This document shows, one piece after another, positions 41,173 through 49,440 of a stretch of DNA of 64,000 nt. Position 1 is the stretch's first letter. The number at the start of each line of letters is the position of its first letter. The notes under the pieces are model-generated. The model saw nothing but the letters and a program-made list of their open reading frames with translations, did no database searches and was not told the origin of the DNA. The position numbers and the translations under genes are program-made. Source of the DNA: Thalassococcus sp. S3 (GTDB lineage: Bacteria > Pseudomonadota > Alphaproteobacteria > Rhodobacterales > Rhodobacteraceae); assembly GCF_004216475.1 (NCBI RefSeq), contig NZ_CP022303.1, forward strand, positions 3,968,001 through 4,032,000. Direction: 5' to 3'.

Positions 41173-44100
41173 CAATACAAACCCTTCTTCTCCCAATCCG
41201 AGTCGAAGGCGCCGACACTGGCAATCTCGTGCAGGTCATTCCAGGCCTCGGACAGCACCATCGCCGGGACATCCCCCAGCTCCATTGCCGTTGTACGCCG
41301 ATTTCCCATTTTGAAGAACTGCAAGTCGATGATGGCAACCGGAATGTTTTCTTCCGGCACATAGCTCCCCGTGAATTGCAACTCCGCCCGCACACCTGCA
41401 TTTCGGAATTCCTTGACGTAAAGGTAAAAGCCTGCGCCGTCCTCGACCGGGCCACGTTCAAAGCCCGCCTTGCTTGTGGCACTGCGCAGCTTGAACGCTT
41501 CTGTCAGCCACCCCTTGCGGTCCTCGATGGCCGTCAGCTTCGCTTCCTTCTCATCCAGCACGCGCATCGGGCGGGAGATTTGCGGGAAGAGCGGCGTAAC
41601 CTCGAAATCCTCCAGATGAGACAGCCAGGCCTGGCGCGTTTCCTCATCCACCGTCGCGGTGTGGGCGATATCGACATAGGCCACAGCGGACAGATCCGCA
41701 TCGTCGCCATCGGCTGTCAGTCGGTCCCCCTCGGGCGTCGGACGAAACAGGACTGCCACGCTGCCATCTTCCTTCAGCCCCCTCCAGATCACCCGTTCGA
41801 TCAACCGCACCATGATGGGATGGCCGGCAAGATCGGCTTCCCAATCGGCGATAGGCCATTTGCGGGTGCCGATCATCGCGTCGTAGAGCCGGGCAGCCTG
41901 CTGACCGACCACCGTCTTGACCGTTTTCTTGGCGCCGCTCAGAAGCTTCTTGGCTTCCTTGGTGTTGTCATCCTTCCCCGCCGGCAGGGCCTTGACCTCT
42001 TTGCCGTCCGGGTTGAACAGCTTGACGGTCAGGTCACTGGCGAGGCGGGCGGAATATGACTTGGCCTCTTCGCCCACCTCGAGCAGCATCACGCCGTCCT
42101 CTTCGATCCCGCCGGTCGGGATTGAGCGATCGGCCAGTTCATCCTCGCTCCAACCGCGCTCCTCGGCGACCTGCGCCACGCAGGCCTCGGCCAGTTCACG
42201 CACCGTCCTTTGTTTGAAGCGGGTTGCGGTGGCCACCAGCACCTGAAGCGCTTCCGGCTTGCCCATCGCGGTCAAAACCTCAACCAGGCACTTGGCCTGA
42301 GACACCCTTTTGCCATGCGCCTTGAGATAGCTTGCAATGGCAACCGTCGCTTTGTCAGGCGTCGCCCGGTGCGTCAGCGCCAGGATCCCCTTCGCATCCG
42401 TGCCGCTGTTGGGATACTTGCTCAACATCCCCGGCAGGAACATCGCGACAATCTCATCGACGGTGTATTTCTGGTACCAGCCGTGCCGTGAAGCTTTCCT
42501 TTGCTTGGCGTCCTTGTAGGCTTGCTCACGCAAGACATCCGTGGCCGGTTTCCACGAGTCGTAGGAGATCCAGCTTGTCAAAAGCCAGTCGCAAAATGCC
42601 GTGACCGAGGCCGGGTCGAGCTGATCGAAATAGAGCCCGAAAAGCGGCGAGCCACCGGGCGATTTCAGCTTCAGCGCCAGACGAAGCCATGCATCGGGAA
42701 CAACCGGATCGACCGGCTTGCCATCGGCCCATTTCAGCGCGGGCGCGGTTGCCATTTCCAACCAATCCAGCTTGGCATTTGGCAGCTTCTTTGCCAGCGC
42801 CTCAGCCTCTTTCATAAGCGCTGCCTTGCCCAGATAGGGTGTTGTGTCACCGCCCAGACGGGAGACAGCCGAGATCAGGTCGGCCTTCGCGCTCTCTGAT
42901 TTCTCGGTTTTGAGACGTTTGATCAGAGCCGGTACCGCGTCCTTGTGTCCGCGATCCGCAAGAAAGCGTGCGGCGCGGGCGCGGACGGCCTGACGTTTGT
43001 CGGTCAAGGCAGCGATCAGCCGCGCGTCAATCCCATCGACGTTCAGCAACAATTGCTGCGCGCGTTCGCTGATGCGGAGGCGGTCGTCTAGCGCGGTGTA
43101 AAGCACCGTGTCGATGGCCGATTTCGGCAGCTTGGGCAAATGCCCCAGCAATTCCAGGGCGCGCACATTTCTATGCGCCTCAAGCGTACGCGGCGGCAAA
43201 GCGTCGATGACCATGTCCAGATGAGCGGCTGTGATCGGCCAGCTCTGCGGCAGGCTTGCCACGCCGGATCCACTATAGCGTTCGTTCAACTCAAGAGCGA
43301 GAACGCCTGCCTGGTCAGATGCGAAGTATTCGGTGCTGCCGTAAATGTCACCCGCGGAAAGCCTTTTCTGCCGGGCAACGTCCAGCACCTGGCGGATGTC
43401 GATTGTCCCGTCCAGAATTCGGTTATTCAGTTCTGCGCTATACGGGTTGTAAAAATGTGCCATTGCCGACCGCACATCGCGCGAGCTTCCAAGGGTCAAG
43501 GCGACCAATCTCAAGTCCGGTAGACGGGAGGCGGCCTTTCGTACCCAGGGGTCAAAGTGATAAGGATGACGATCTGCAAGCCTGTGGCTCGCTCCGCGTC
43601 TGGACCTGTCGACCACTGCGGGTTCGATCTTCGCTGGGGTGTTCAGCGTCTCCAGGAAACGCTTTGCATAGCTTTCCTTGTGAGGCCTCGTGGGTTTCGG
43701 CCGCTTTCGAAGCCATTTATCCCCCGCATTGTAAAGCTCCAGATGCTTTTCGTACCGCGCCACTTCGCGTTCATGCTCTTTTTCATCGAGCACGATCAGC
43801 TCCTCCAGATCGCTCTGTCCAAAAGGCGCCTCATCGGTCTCGGCAAGCGGTTCATAGGAGGGGATGTCTACGAGCGTGTCATCTGCCGCCAGGTATTGGC
43901 CTTCGAGCGCGTCGGATGCTGGCTCGGCGCTTGCCCCGACGAAGTGATTGATAGCCGTCAGCACGTCCTGGCTCTTCTCGACCTCAGCACGGGCGCGCAT
44001 TGCGTCCAAGGCCGGCTTTGATCCGATGTAGCCCAAGATCTGCACCGCGCTGGCGCGCGTGCCGGCGGCCCGGGCGTCCAGCATCGGGATCGCCCGCACG

Positions 44101-44888
44101 ACAACCTCATCGTTCGATTGAAACTCCAAGAGCCGATGGGTGGCAGCTCTGACCTGTGCCGACCCTGCCGTTGCGCTTTCCATCAGAAAATCCAGAAATG
44201 CAGGGTCCCCCGCGACCGGATAAGCCGCCAGCTGCTTCATCACCTTGGCCCGGTCTGTCGCCTTGCGACGGGTGAGGGAGACAACGAAATGCTCCGCTGC
44301 AATATCGCGGATATGCTCGGATACTGGTTTCCCATCGACACTAAATTCAGCTCGGGAGTATCCACATGGCACAACATTGGTAATGATGTCTGCCGGTGTC
44401 CCGCCCAAAATCTCGATTGCTCTCAACAGATCCTCAAAGGTGGTCAGCGGCTCAACCGGCGGGATCGGTCTGTTGTCGGCTGTGTGAGGCATCGTCCTCA
44501 TAAACTGCAGCAGGTTCGCGACGAGATCCGGCATATCATCGGTCAGTTCTGTGTTATAATTCGAGCGATAGGGTTTTACCCCGAAAGCGGCCGAGACAGC
44601 CTCGACATATCGGCTGAGCGCTTCGGGGTGGCCGCCGAACGATTTGACGAACGAAAAAACGATGTACTGCTCGCTCCGCTCCCGCACCCAGTCAATTTGT
44701 TGTTTGGGCGCCGGTCGCGCGGCAGAAAGCGCCGCCAGGACGGGTCGGTCATCGCCGTCCCGTACATATTTCATCGTTCTCTTCGACAGGCCCTTTTGCC
44801 ACCGATCAAAGATGCCCAATGCCTGCTCAAATGGCTCCTTCCCGTCATTTGCCCCACCAAAAATCCTCGAGAAAACACCGCCGGCCAT
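41172..44888 (-). CDS. DUF4132 protein with HEAT-like repeats (YehI/MolR-like)
   Basis: A 1238-residue protein; start chosen at the ATG at 44888 (preceded by AGGA) rather than the 45005 start of the frame. Repeated paired helices of the HEAT/ARM type are visible (~210-330 and ~640-720; e.g. A-L-T-D-K-R-Q-A-V-R-A-R-A-A-R-F-L-A-D-R-G). The C-terminal region (~1030-1230) has the DUF4132 pattern: R-L-I-E-R-V-I-W-R-G-L, V-L-F-R-P-T, D-I-A-H-T-A, and F-P-Q-I-S-R-P. E. coli YehI (MolR) belongs to this family and sits next to yehL/M/P/Q. No WGR domain is seen at the N-terminus. First gene of the operon; its promoter should lie in 44889-45175. Confidence 0.85.
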   Translation of the reverse strand: MAGGVFSRIFGGANDGKEPFEQALGIFDRWQKGLSKRTMKYVRDGDDRPVLAALSAARPAPKQQIDWVRERSEQYIVFSFVKSFGGHPEALSRYVEAVSAAFGVKPYRSNYNTELTDDMPDLVANLLQFMRTMPHTADNRPIPPVEPLTTFEDLLRAIEILGGTPADIITNVVPCGYSRAEFSVDGKPVSEHIRDIAAEHFVVSLTRRKATDRAKVMKQLAAYPVAGDPAFLDFLMESATAGSAQVRAATHRLLEFQSNDEVVVRAIPMLDARAAGTRASAVQILGYIGSKPALDAMRARAEVEKSQDVLTAINHFVGASAEPASDALEGQYLAADDTLVDIPSYEPLAETDEAPFGQSDLEELIVLDEKEHEREVARYEKHLELYNAGDKWLRKRPKPTRPHKESYAKRFLETLNTPAKIEPAVVDRSRRGASHRLADRHPYHFDPWVRKAASRLPDLRLVALTLGSSRDVRSAMAHFYNPYSAELNNRILDGTIDIRQVLDVARQKRLSAGDIYGSTEYFASDQAGVLALELNERYSGSGVASLPQSWPITAAHLDMVIDALPPRTLEAHRNVRALELLGHLPKLPKSAIDTVLYTALDDRLRISERAQQLLLNVDGIDARLIAALTDKRQAVRARAARFLADRGHKDAVPALIKRLKTEKSESAKADLISAVSRLGGDTTPYLGKAALMKEAEALAKKLPNAKLDWLEMATAPALKWADGKPVDPVVPDAWLRLALKLKSPGGSPLFGLYFDQLDPASVTAFCDWLLTSWISYDSWKPATDVLREQAYKDAKQRKASRHGWYQKYTVDEIVAMFLPGMLSKYPNSGTDAKGILALTHRATPDKATVAIASYLKAHGKRVSQAKCLVEVLTAMGKPEALQVLVATATRFKQRTVRELAEACVAQVAEERGWSEDELADRSIPTGGIEEDGVMLLEVGEEAKSYSARLASDLTVKLFNPDGKEVKALPAGKDDNTKEAKKLLSGAKKTVKTVVGQQAARLYDAMIGTRKWPIADWEADLAGHPIMVRLIERVIWRGLKEDGSVAVLFRPTPEGDRLTADGDDADLSAVAYVDIAHTATVDEETRQAWLSHLEDFEVTPLFPQISRPMRVLDEKEAKLTAIEDRKGWLTEAFKLRSATSKAGFERGPVEDGAGFYLYVKEFRNAGVRAELQFTGSYVPEENIPVAIIDLQFFKMGNRRTTAMELGDVPAMVLSEAWNDLHEIASVGAFDSDWEKKGLY

Positions 44889-45175
44889 GCCAAATCCTGT
44901 AAACGATTCGCTTTTCAAAGTAAGTCTGTCAAAGCGTTTGCGAGGTCTCACTGAGTAACAACCGTAATCCCGCGGATAGGAGGAAAACGGCTCACGGGAT
45001 CGCAATCGTCAAAAAATGAAAAACGAGCATGAGGGTGGTCTGATCACCACATTGCCCCTTCTGTTCTTGCCTTCCGAACGTGCCGTATCGCTGTCGCGAG
45101 AGAGGGGATTTGCGAGACACCGGGCAAATGATGCCTTTCAATTCAAAGCTGACCGCTGGCTAAGGGGCGAACTGA

Positions 45176-45685
45176 CTAGACCCGCCCTTCGATGTGGGCG
45201 TCGCGAAATGGCGTCAGGTCCAGGTTTGCATCATGGGTCCAGATCCCGCCCATGATCTCCAGGTTCTTGGCCTCGATCTCACCGATCTCTGCGCGGGCCA
45301 AAGACAGATTGGCCAGCAACACCGCGTCGGTGAGGATCAGTTTGCCCACACGCGCATCGTCCAGCCAAAGGACGCCTTCCATGCGCAGGCCGGTCAGGTC
45401 GAGCGTCGGGCATTCGATCTCCTCCAGACGCAAATCGAACCGACACGTGGCGCCCGCGAGACGAAGCGAGGCGTCGAACCGCGCCTTTTGGAACCAGGCG
45501 AGGCCCAACAGCTCCGCCTGGCTCGCATCGACGGTCTTGGCAAACCGAGCCTCGCTCAGATCGAAGCCGCGCAGTCTGCGACCAGAGAGATCGAGCGCTG
45601 CATCGACCCGAAGACCGTGACCGTCAAAGTGCTCTCCGTGGCGCCAAGGCTTCAGCAATTCCGCGCGGAGCGCGTCGGGTGTCAT
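45176..45685 (-). CDS. Pentapeptide-repeat-like protein, last gene of the catabolic operon
   Basis: A 169-residue protein with loosely repeated A/L-(D/N)-L-x-x motifs from residue ~30 to ~150 (ALDLSGRRLRGFDLSEARF, ASLRLAGATC, T-L-D-L-T-G-L-R-M, N-L-S-L-A-R-A), suggesting a right-handed quadrilateral beta-helix of degenerate pentapeptide repeats. No catalytic domain is seen. The ATG at 45685 overlaps the flavodoxin stop by 4 bp, so it is translationally coupled to the redox genes. Its role is unknown; it may be a structural or inhibitory protein. Confidence 0.65.
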   Translation of the reverse strand: MTPDALRAELLKPWRHGEHFDGHGLRVDAALDLSGRRLRGFDLSEARFAKTVDASQAELLGLAWFQKARFDASLRLAGATCRFDLRLEEIECPTLDLTGLRMEGVLWLDDARVGKLILTDAVLLANLSLARAEIGEIEAKNLEIMGGIWTHDANLDLTPFRDAHIEGRV

Positions 45686-46116
45686 GCTGCCGCGGCCCGC
45701 GCGAGTGCGGCCTGCGCCCAGGCAATGGCCGCATCTTCGGGGAGTTCCGGCCCGTTCGCATCATGCAGCATTATCGGAGCAATCTCGACAGCCCCGCAGG
45801 ACAACAGCAGCGCGCGGAGGGACTTGGCACCACCGGCAAAGGTTTCATAGCTTCGGTCGCCAAGCCCGAATATGGCGAAAGGCACGCCACCCAGCTTTTG
45901 ATCTTGCGCAAGTGCCGCGGCGAATTCCTTTGCCGATGCAGGAAGTTCGCCTTCGCCGTAAGTCGAGCAAACGAAGAGATGGAGTGCCCCCGGATCCAAG
46001 TCGCTGGGCGTGATGTCTGACAGATTGACGATATAAGAGGCATCGATCGCGTCACCGGTATCTTCGGCCACCATCTCCGCATTGCCCGTTTCAGTGCCGT
46101 AAAGTACCAAAATCAT
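45682..46116 (-). CDS. Flavodoxin (MioC-like)
   Basis: A 144-residue FMN-binding flavodoxin. Start at the ATG at 46116 because GAGAGGAG precedes it at ideal spacing; an ATG at 46131 overlapping the upstream stop is possible. Phosphate-binding loop T-E-T-G-N-A-E (~8-14), the C-S-T-Y-G-E-G-E-L-P loop (~50-60) and I-F-G-L-G-D-R-S-Y (~82-90), whose Tyr stacks on FMN, are all present. It lies directly after a NADPH-dependent ferredoxin/flavodoxin reductase gene, so the pair should form an electron-transfer chain from NADPH, probably to the Rieske oxygenase of the same operon, which lacks its own ferredoxin gene. Confidence 0.9.
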   Translation of the reverse strand: MILVLYGTETGNAEMVAEDTGDAIDASYIVNLSDITPSDLDPGALHLFVCSTYGEGELPASAKEFAAALAQDQKLGGVPFAIFGLGDRSYETFAGGAKSLRALLLSCGAVEIAPIMLHDANGPELPEDAAIAWAQAALARAAAA

Positions 46117-46127
46117 GCGTGCTCCTC

Positions 46128-47279
46128 TCATTGCATCGCCTGAGCTGTAATCCGGTCCTGCGCTGTCCAGCTCGTTATCTTGCGCCGCACCCGATCCGCC
46201 GAGGCATAGGCTTGCTCCTCCTCATCGACAGCGCGCCAGGATGCCCAGTCCCACAAAGCGTCTGGCAATGCCTCTCTTTTCGGGGGCGGCCGGTCGGCAA
46301 GGGTTTCCAGAATCGTCTGGCACAGCGTCAGAGCGGCGCGTCGCGCCGCCGGCAATGCGCCGGTAGCACCACTGCACCAGCCCAAGCGATAAACATTCGG
46401 CAACGAGATATGCGCGTCTGTTTCGGTGCCGATTGCTGCGATGATCGACGACGCAAAGAGGCTCTCGCGCCCGCGTGGTGTATCCACCTCCAGGATGGCC
46501 TGCCCCTTGTCCGATTGTTTGATCGAAAGTGGCCGTCTGTTGAACTTCAGGCATAGACGAACCGCACCGTCGTGCATGATCTCACGCAAGGCCTTGCTTT
46601 TGGGATCATCGCCGGTCGGCATTGGATCGACCGAAATGCCGCCCCCGCGCAAGGTCGAGAGTTCGCGCACCATCGAGACATCGAACCGCGCCGCATCGGG
46701 CGCGCAGCGTGCGACCAGCGTTATCTGCCCCTGCAAGGGCGTCAAAAGCCAATCCGTCGCCTCGGGACCGAGATCGCTGCCGACGAGGCCATCTGCGTCC
46801 TTCAGAAGGAGCCGGACGAGATCCAAAGCCACATTGCCCGCGCCAACGATGACGGGCGTAGTGCCAAGATCCGGCAGACCCCGCGCCGCTGGATCATCGT
46901 TCAGTCGACGCAAGATCTCGTTGGCCGAGAACATGGGGACAAGATCGCCCCCCGGGATATCCAGCTTGCGATCCCGCGCCGCGCCGGTGGCCAGCACCAC
47001 GACGTGATACCGGGTCCGCAAATCGTCCAGAGAGATGTCGCGCCCCAGCTCCATGCGGCCGAAAAACCGTGCCTGTCCCCTCTCGAAAGGTCGCGCGAGT
47101 TGCCGTGCGACGGCCTTGGTGCCCTGATGGTCGGCGGCCACGCCATGGCGCAGCAATCCGAACGGCACCGACAGCCGTTCGAACACGTCCAATTGCACGG
47201 GGTCCCTGGCGCGCACCAAAGCACCCACGAGGTAAAGACCGGCAGGCCCCGCGCCCACGACGGCGACACGGGGGATCAT
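46128..47279 (-). CDS. FprA-type ferredoxin/flavodoxin-NADP reductase
   Basis: A 383-residue FAD enzyme of the adrenodoxin reductase/FprA family. Start at the ATG at 47279 overlapping the aldehyde dehydrogenase stop (ATGA). The FAD motif V-G-A-G-P-A-G-L-Y is at ~8-16, V-P-F-G-L-L-R-H-G-V-A-x-D-H near 40-53 is diagnostic, and the NADPH motif G-A-G-N-V-A-L-D is at ~148-155. The family's closing W-x-S-G-A-T-G region is R-L-G-W-C-S-G-A-T-G-A-L. Family members are ~450 residues, so this is a short version. It probably passes electrons from NADPH to the flavodoxin encoded next. Confidence 0.9.
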   Translation of the reverse strand: MIPRVAVVGAGPAGLYLVGALVRARDPVQLDVFERLSVPFGLLRHGVAADHQGTKAVARQLARPFERGQARFFGRMELGRDISLDDLRTRYHVVVLATGAARDRKLDIPGGDLVPMFSANEILRRLNDDPAARGLPDLGTTPVIVGAGNVALDLVRLLLKDADGLVGSDLGPEATDWLLTPLQGQITLVARCAPDAARFDVSMVRELSTLRGGGISVDPMPTGDDPKSKALREIMHDGAVRLCLKFNRRPLSIKQSDKGQAILEVDTPRGRESLFASSIIAAIGTETDAHISLPNVYRLGWCSGATGALPAARRAALTLCQTILETLADRPPPKREALPDALWDWASWRAVDEEEQAYASADRVRRKITSWTAQDRITAQAMQ

Positions 47280-48727
47280 GCCACACCCCAAGGGATCGTG
47301 GCGCCCGTCAGATCGGCGTAGATGCCTTTCTGGCGCTGCCAGACCCGCAAGCCCTCGCGCCCCTTTTCGCGACCTTGTCCGCTGGCCCCGTCGGCGCCGA
47401 AGGGGGTCGATGCACTGAATTGCTTGTAGGTGTTGATCCAGATCGTGCCCGCCTGCCAGGCCCCAGCCACCCGCCAGGCGCGGTCGAAGTCGCGCGTCCA
47501 GATACCTGCGGCCAAGCCATATTCGTTGTCATTGCCCTTCGCGATGAGATCGGCCTCGTCATCGAATGGCAGCAGCGACAGGATCGGGCCAAAGACCTCC
47601 TCGCGACAAAGGGCGGCGTTATTGTCCAGCCCCTCGACAATCGTGGGGTAAAAGAGACGCCCGTCTCCTGGCCCGCCGCATAAAACCCTGCCGCCATCGG
47701 CGCGTGCCCGCTCAAGGTGCGCGGTCACGTCAGCGTGGTGATCGGGATGAATGAGGGGGCCGACCCGGGTCGCGGGCGCGTTGGGATCACCCACGACCAG
47801 CTTTTTGGTCGCCACGACCAGGCGGTCGCGGAATGCCTCGTAGATCTTGGCCTGAACAAAGAGACGCGACCCCGCGATGCAGGACTGCCCCGAGGAGGAA
47901 AAAATGCCAAACAGCACACCGGCTATCGCGCGGTCCATATCCGCGTCGGCGAAGACAGCGACGGGGGACTTCCCCCCAAGTTCCAGCGAGACCGGCATCA
48001 GTTTCGCCGCAGCCTGCGCCGCAAGCTGCCGCCCCGTGGATGTGCCACCGGTAAAGGCGACACGACCGATGGCGGGATGGTTCACGAGGAGCGATCCGAT
48101 CTCGCGCCCCGCACCCGGCAGGACGGACAGAAGGCCAGCCGGCAACCCGGCCTCGTTCGCGATCTCTGCCAGCAGAAGTGCCGTCAGTGGCGCCCATGAG
48201 GCCGGTTTCAAAAGCACCGCGTTTCCGGCGGCAAGCGCGGGGGCAACCTTTTGTGCGTCCGACGCAATGGGCGAGTTCCAGGGTGTGATCGCCGCGGTGA
48301 CCCCGATGGGTTCGTGAACGGAAAACGTGGTCGCGGGGCCGCGGCGGGGCGTGATGGCATCCTCGGCCGTTTCGGCAAGCGCGGCAAAATAGCGAAAGGT
48401 GCCCGCCGCCGACAGGGCGAGCGCGCGGGTTTCGGCCCGGGTCTTGCCGGTATCCATGGTCTGCAATGCGCTGATGCGGTCTGCATTGGCCTCGATCCCG
48501 TCACCGATCCGGCGCAGCACTGCGGCACGCTCCGTGGGAAGGGCTGCACCCCAGGCAGGCTGCGCGGCCTCGGCATGCGCGATAGCCCTTTCCCCATCCT
48601 GCTCTGACGCGCCACGAAGCGTTCCAATCTCGGACCAATCCCACGGGTTATGGCTCGTGATCGGGGCGCCGGCCCCCTCCTCCCAGCGCCCTCCGACAAA
48701 CAGCTGCAGGCGCGGCACGGTCATAGC
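47276..48727 (-). CDS. NAD(P)-dependent aldehyde dehydrogenase
   Basis: A 483-residue ALDH-superfamily enzyme; start at the ATG at 48727 inside the end of the preceding gene, giving the normal length. Active-site residues are intact: Asn150 (T-P-W-N-S-P), Lys173, Glu248 (L-E-L-G-G-K-S-P) and nucleophile Cys282 (S-S-G-Q-S-C). The closing E-E-V-F-G-P-I-L motif is present. In this operon it likely oxidises an aldehyde formed by ring cleavage or by the ThDP enzyme, in the manner of hydroxymuconic semialdehyde or benzaldehyde dehydrogenases; the exact substrate cannot be read from sequence. Confidence 0.92.
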   Translation of the reverse strand, partial: AMTVPRLQLFVGGRWEEGAGAPITSHNPWDWSEIGTLRGASEQDGERAIAHAEAAQPAWGAALPTERAAVLRRIGDGIEANADRISALQTMDTGKTRAETRALALSAAGTFRYFAALAETAEDAITPRRGPATTFSVHEPIGVTAAITPWNSPIASDAQKVAPALAAGNAVLLKPASWAPLTALLLAEIANEAGLPAGLLSVLPGAGREIGSLLVNHPAIGRVAFTGGTSTGRQLAAQAAAKLMPVSLELGGKSPVAVFADADMDRAIAGVLFGIFSSSGQSCIAGSRLFVQAKIYEAFRDRLVVATKKLVVGDPNAPATRVGPLIHPDHHADVTAHLERARADGGRVLCGGPGDGRLFYPTIVEGLDNNAALCREEVFGPILSLLPFDDEADLIAKGNDNEYGLAAGIWTRDFDRAWRVAGAWQAGTIWINTYKQFSASTPFGADGASGQGREKGREGLRVWQRQKGIYADLTGATIPWGVA

Positions 48728-49440
48728 GCGATCTCCGATGTCAGGTTGCGCACGGTGCGGTGCAGTGCGTGAACGGTCAGCGCCGACGTCGCGGCATTGC
48801 CCTCGGTCGGCAGGCTGGTCACGGTCATCGACAGCACGACGCCACCGCCCTTGGCCTCCCAAGCATGGGTGTTTCCTTCAGCGCGCGCATCGCTGCGAAG
48901 GGTGACGCGGGTCGCGTCCAGTCCAGGGCCGGCAAGTGCCAGCGTCGCTGCCACATTGGCATTTTTCGGATAGCGCGTTGCAGCCTCGCGCGCGCTGCCT
49001 TGAAAGAACGTGCCGTCGGGCGTCCCGGCGGGCCAGGCCCGTGGCGGCTTGGTCCCGGTATAACTCAGCGTCGTGTTACCGGGGAGCGCCGCAAGCGCGT
49101 CGATCCCACCCACCGCACCTGCGGGCAGGTGTAATCGCGTACCGCCCTCCTTGGCGGCTTGACGCAGGCGTGCGCTCAGCCCGTCATCGGCCAAGGCGCC
49201 GACCGAGGCGGCGATCAGGGGGATCCCGGCGCGCAACACCTCTGTGCCCACTTGTGCCAACGCGTCCTGGCCTGCGGCCTCCACCACAAGTGCTGGGCGT
49301 GCGGCCAGCAGATCATCCAGATCCGCCACCTGATCCTCACCCGCTTCATTGCGCACCAGGCTAAGCACGTCATGCCCATCCGCACGCAGCAATGGGATCA
49401 ACGCGGTGGCGATGGCCCCGCGACCGATAAGACCGATCAT
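48721..49440 (-). CDS. Aspartate-dehydrogenase-like (DUF108) oxidoreductase
   Basis: A 239-residue protein of the L-aspartate dehydrogenase/NadX family. The N-terminal Rossmann motif is G-L-I-G-R-G-A-I (~3-10), then V-V-E-A-A-G-Q-D-A-L (~52-61). The family's signature Y-P-K-N-A-N-V-A-A-T-L (~157-167) closes the catalytic domain. It overlaps both neighbours by 4-7 bp. Family members make or consume oxaloacetate/iminoaspartate, but a copy inside an aromatic operon may act on another amino or imino acid, for example a nitrogen-containing ring-cleavage product. Confidence 0.85.
   Translation of the reverse strand: MIGLIGRGAIATALIPLLRADGHDVLSLVRNEAGEDQVADLDDLLAARPALVVEAAGQDALAQVGTEVLRAGIPLIAASVGALADDGLSARLRQAAKEGGTRLHLPAGAVGGIDALAALPGNTTLSYTGTKPPRAWPAGTPDGTFFQGSAREAATRYPKNANVAATLALAGPGLDATRVTLRSDARAEGNTHAWEAKGGGVVLSMTVTSLPTEGNAATSALTVHALHRTVRNLTSEIAL

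Noticed and set aside
44118..44954. 278-codon forward frame opposite the DUF4132 gene
   Set aside because: Antisense shadow without a recognisable domain; the minus-strand frame is supported by HEAT-like repeats and operon coupling.
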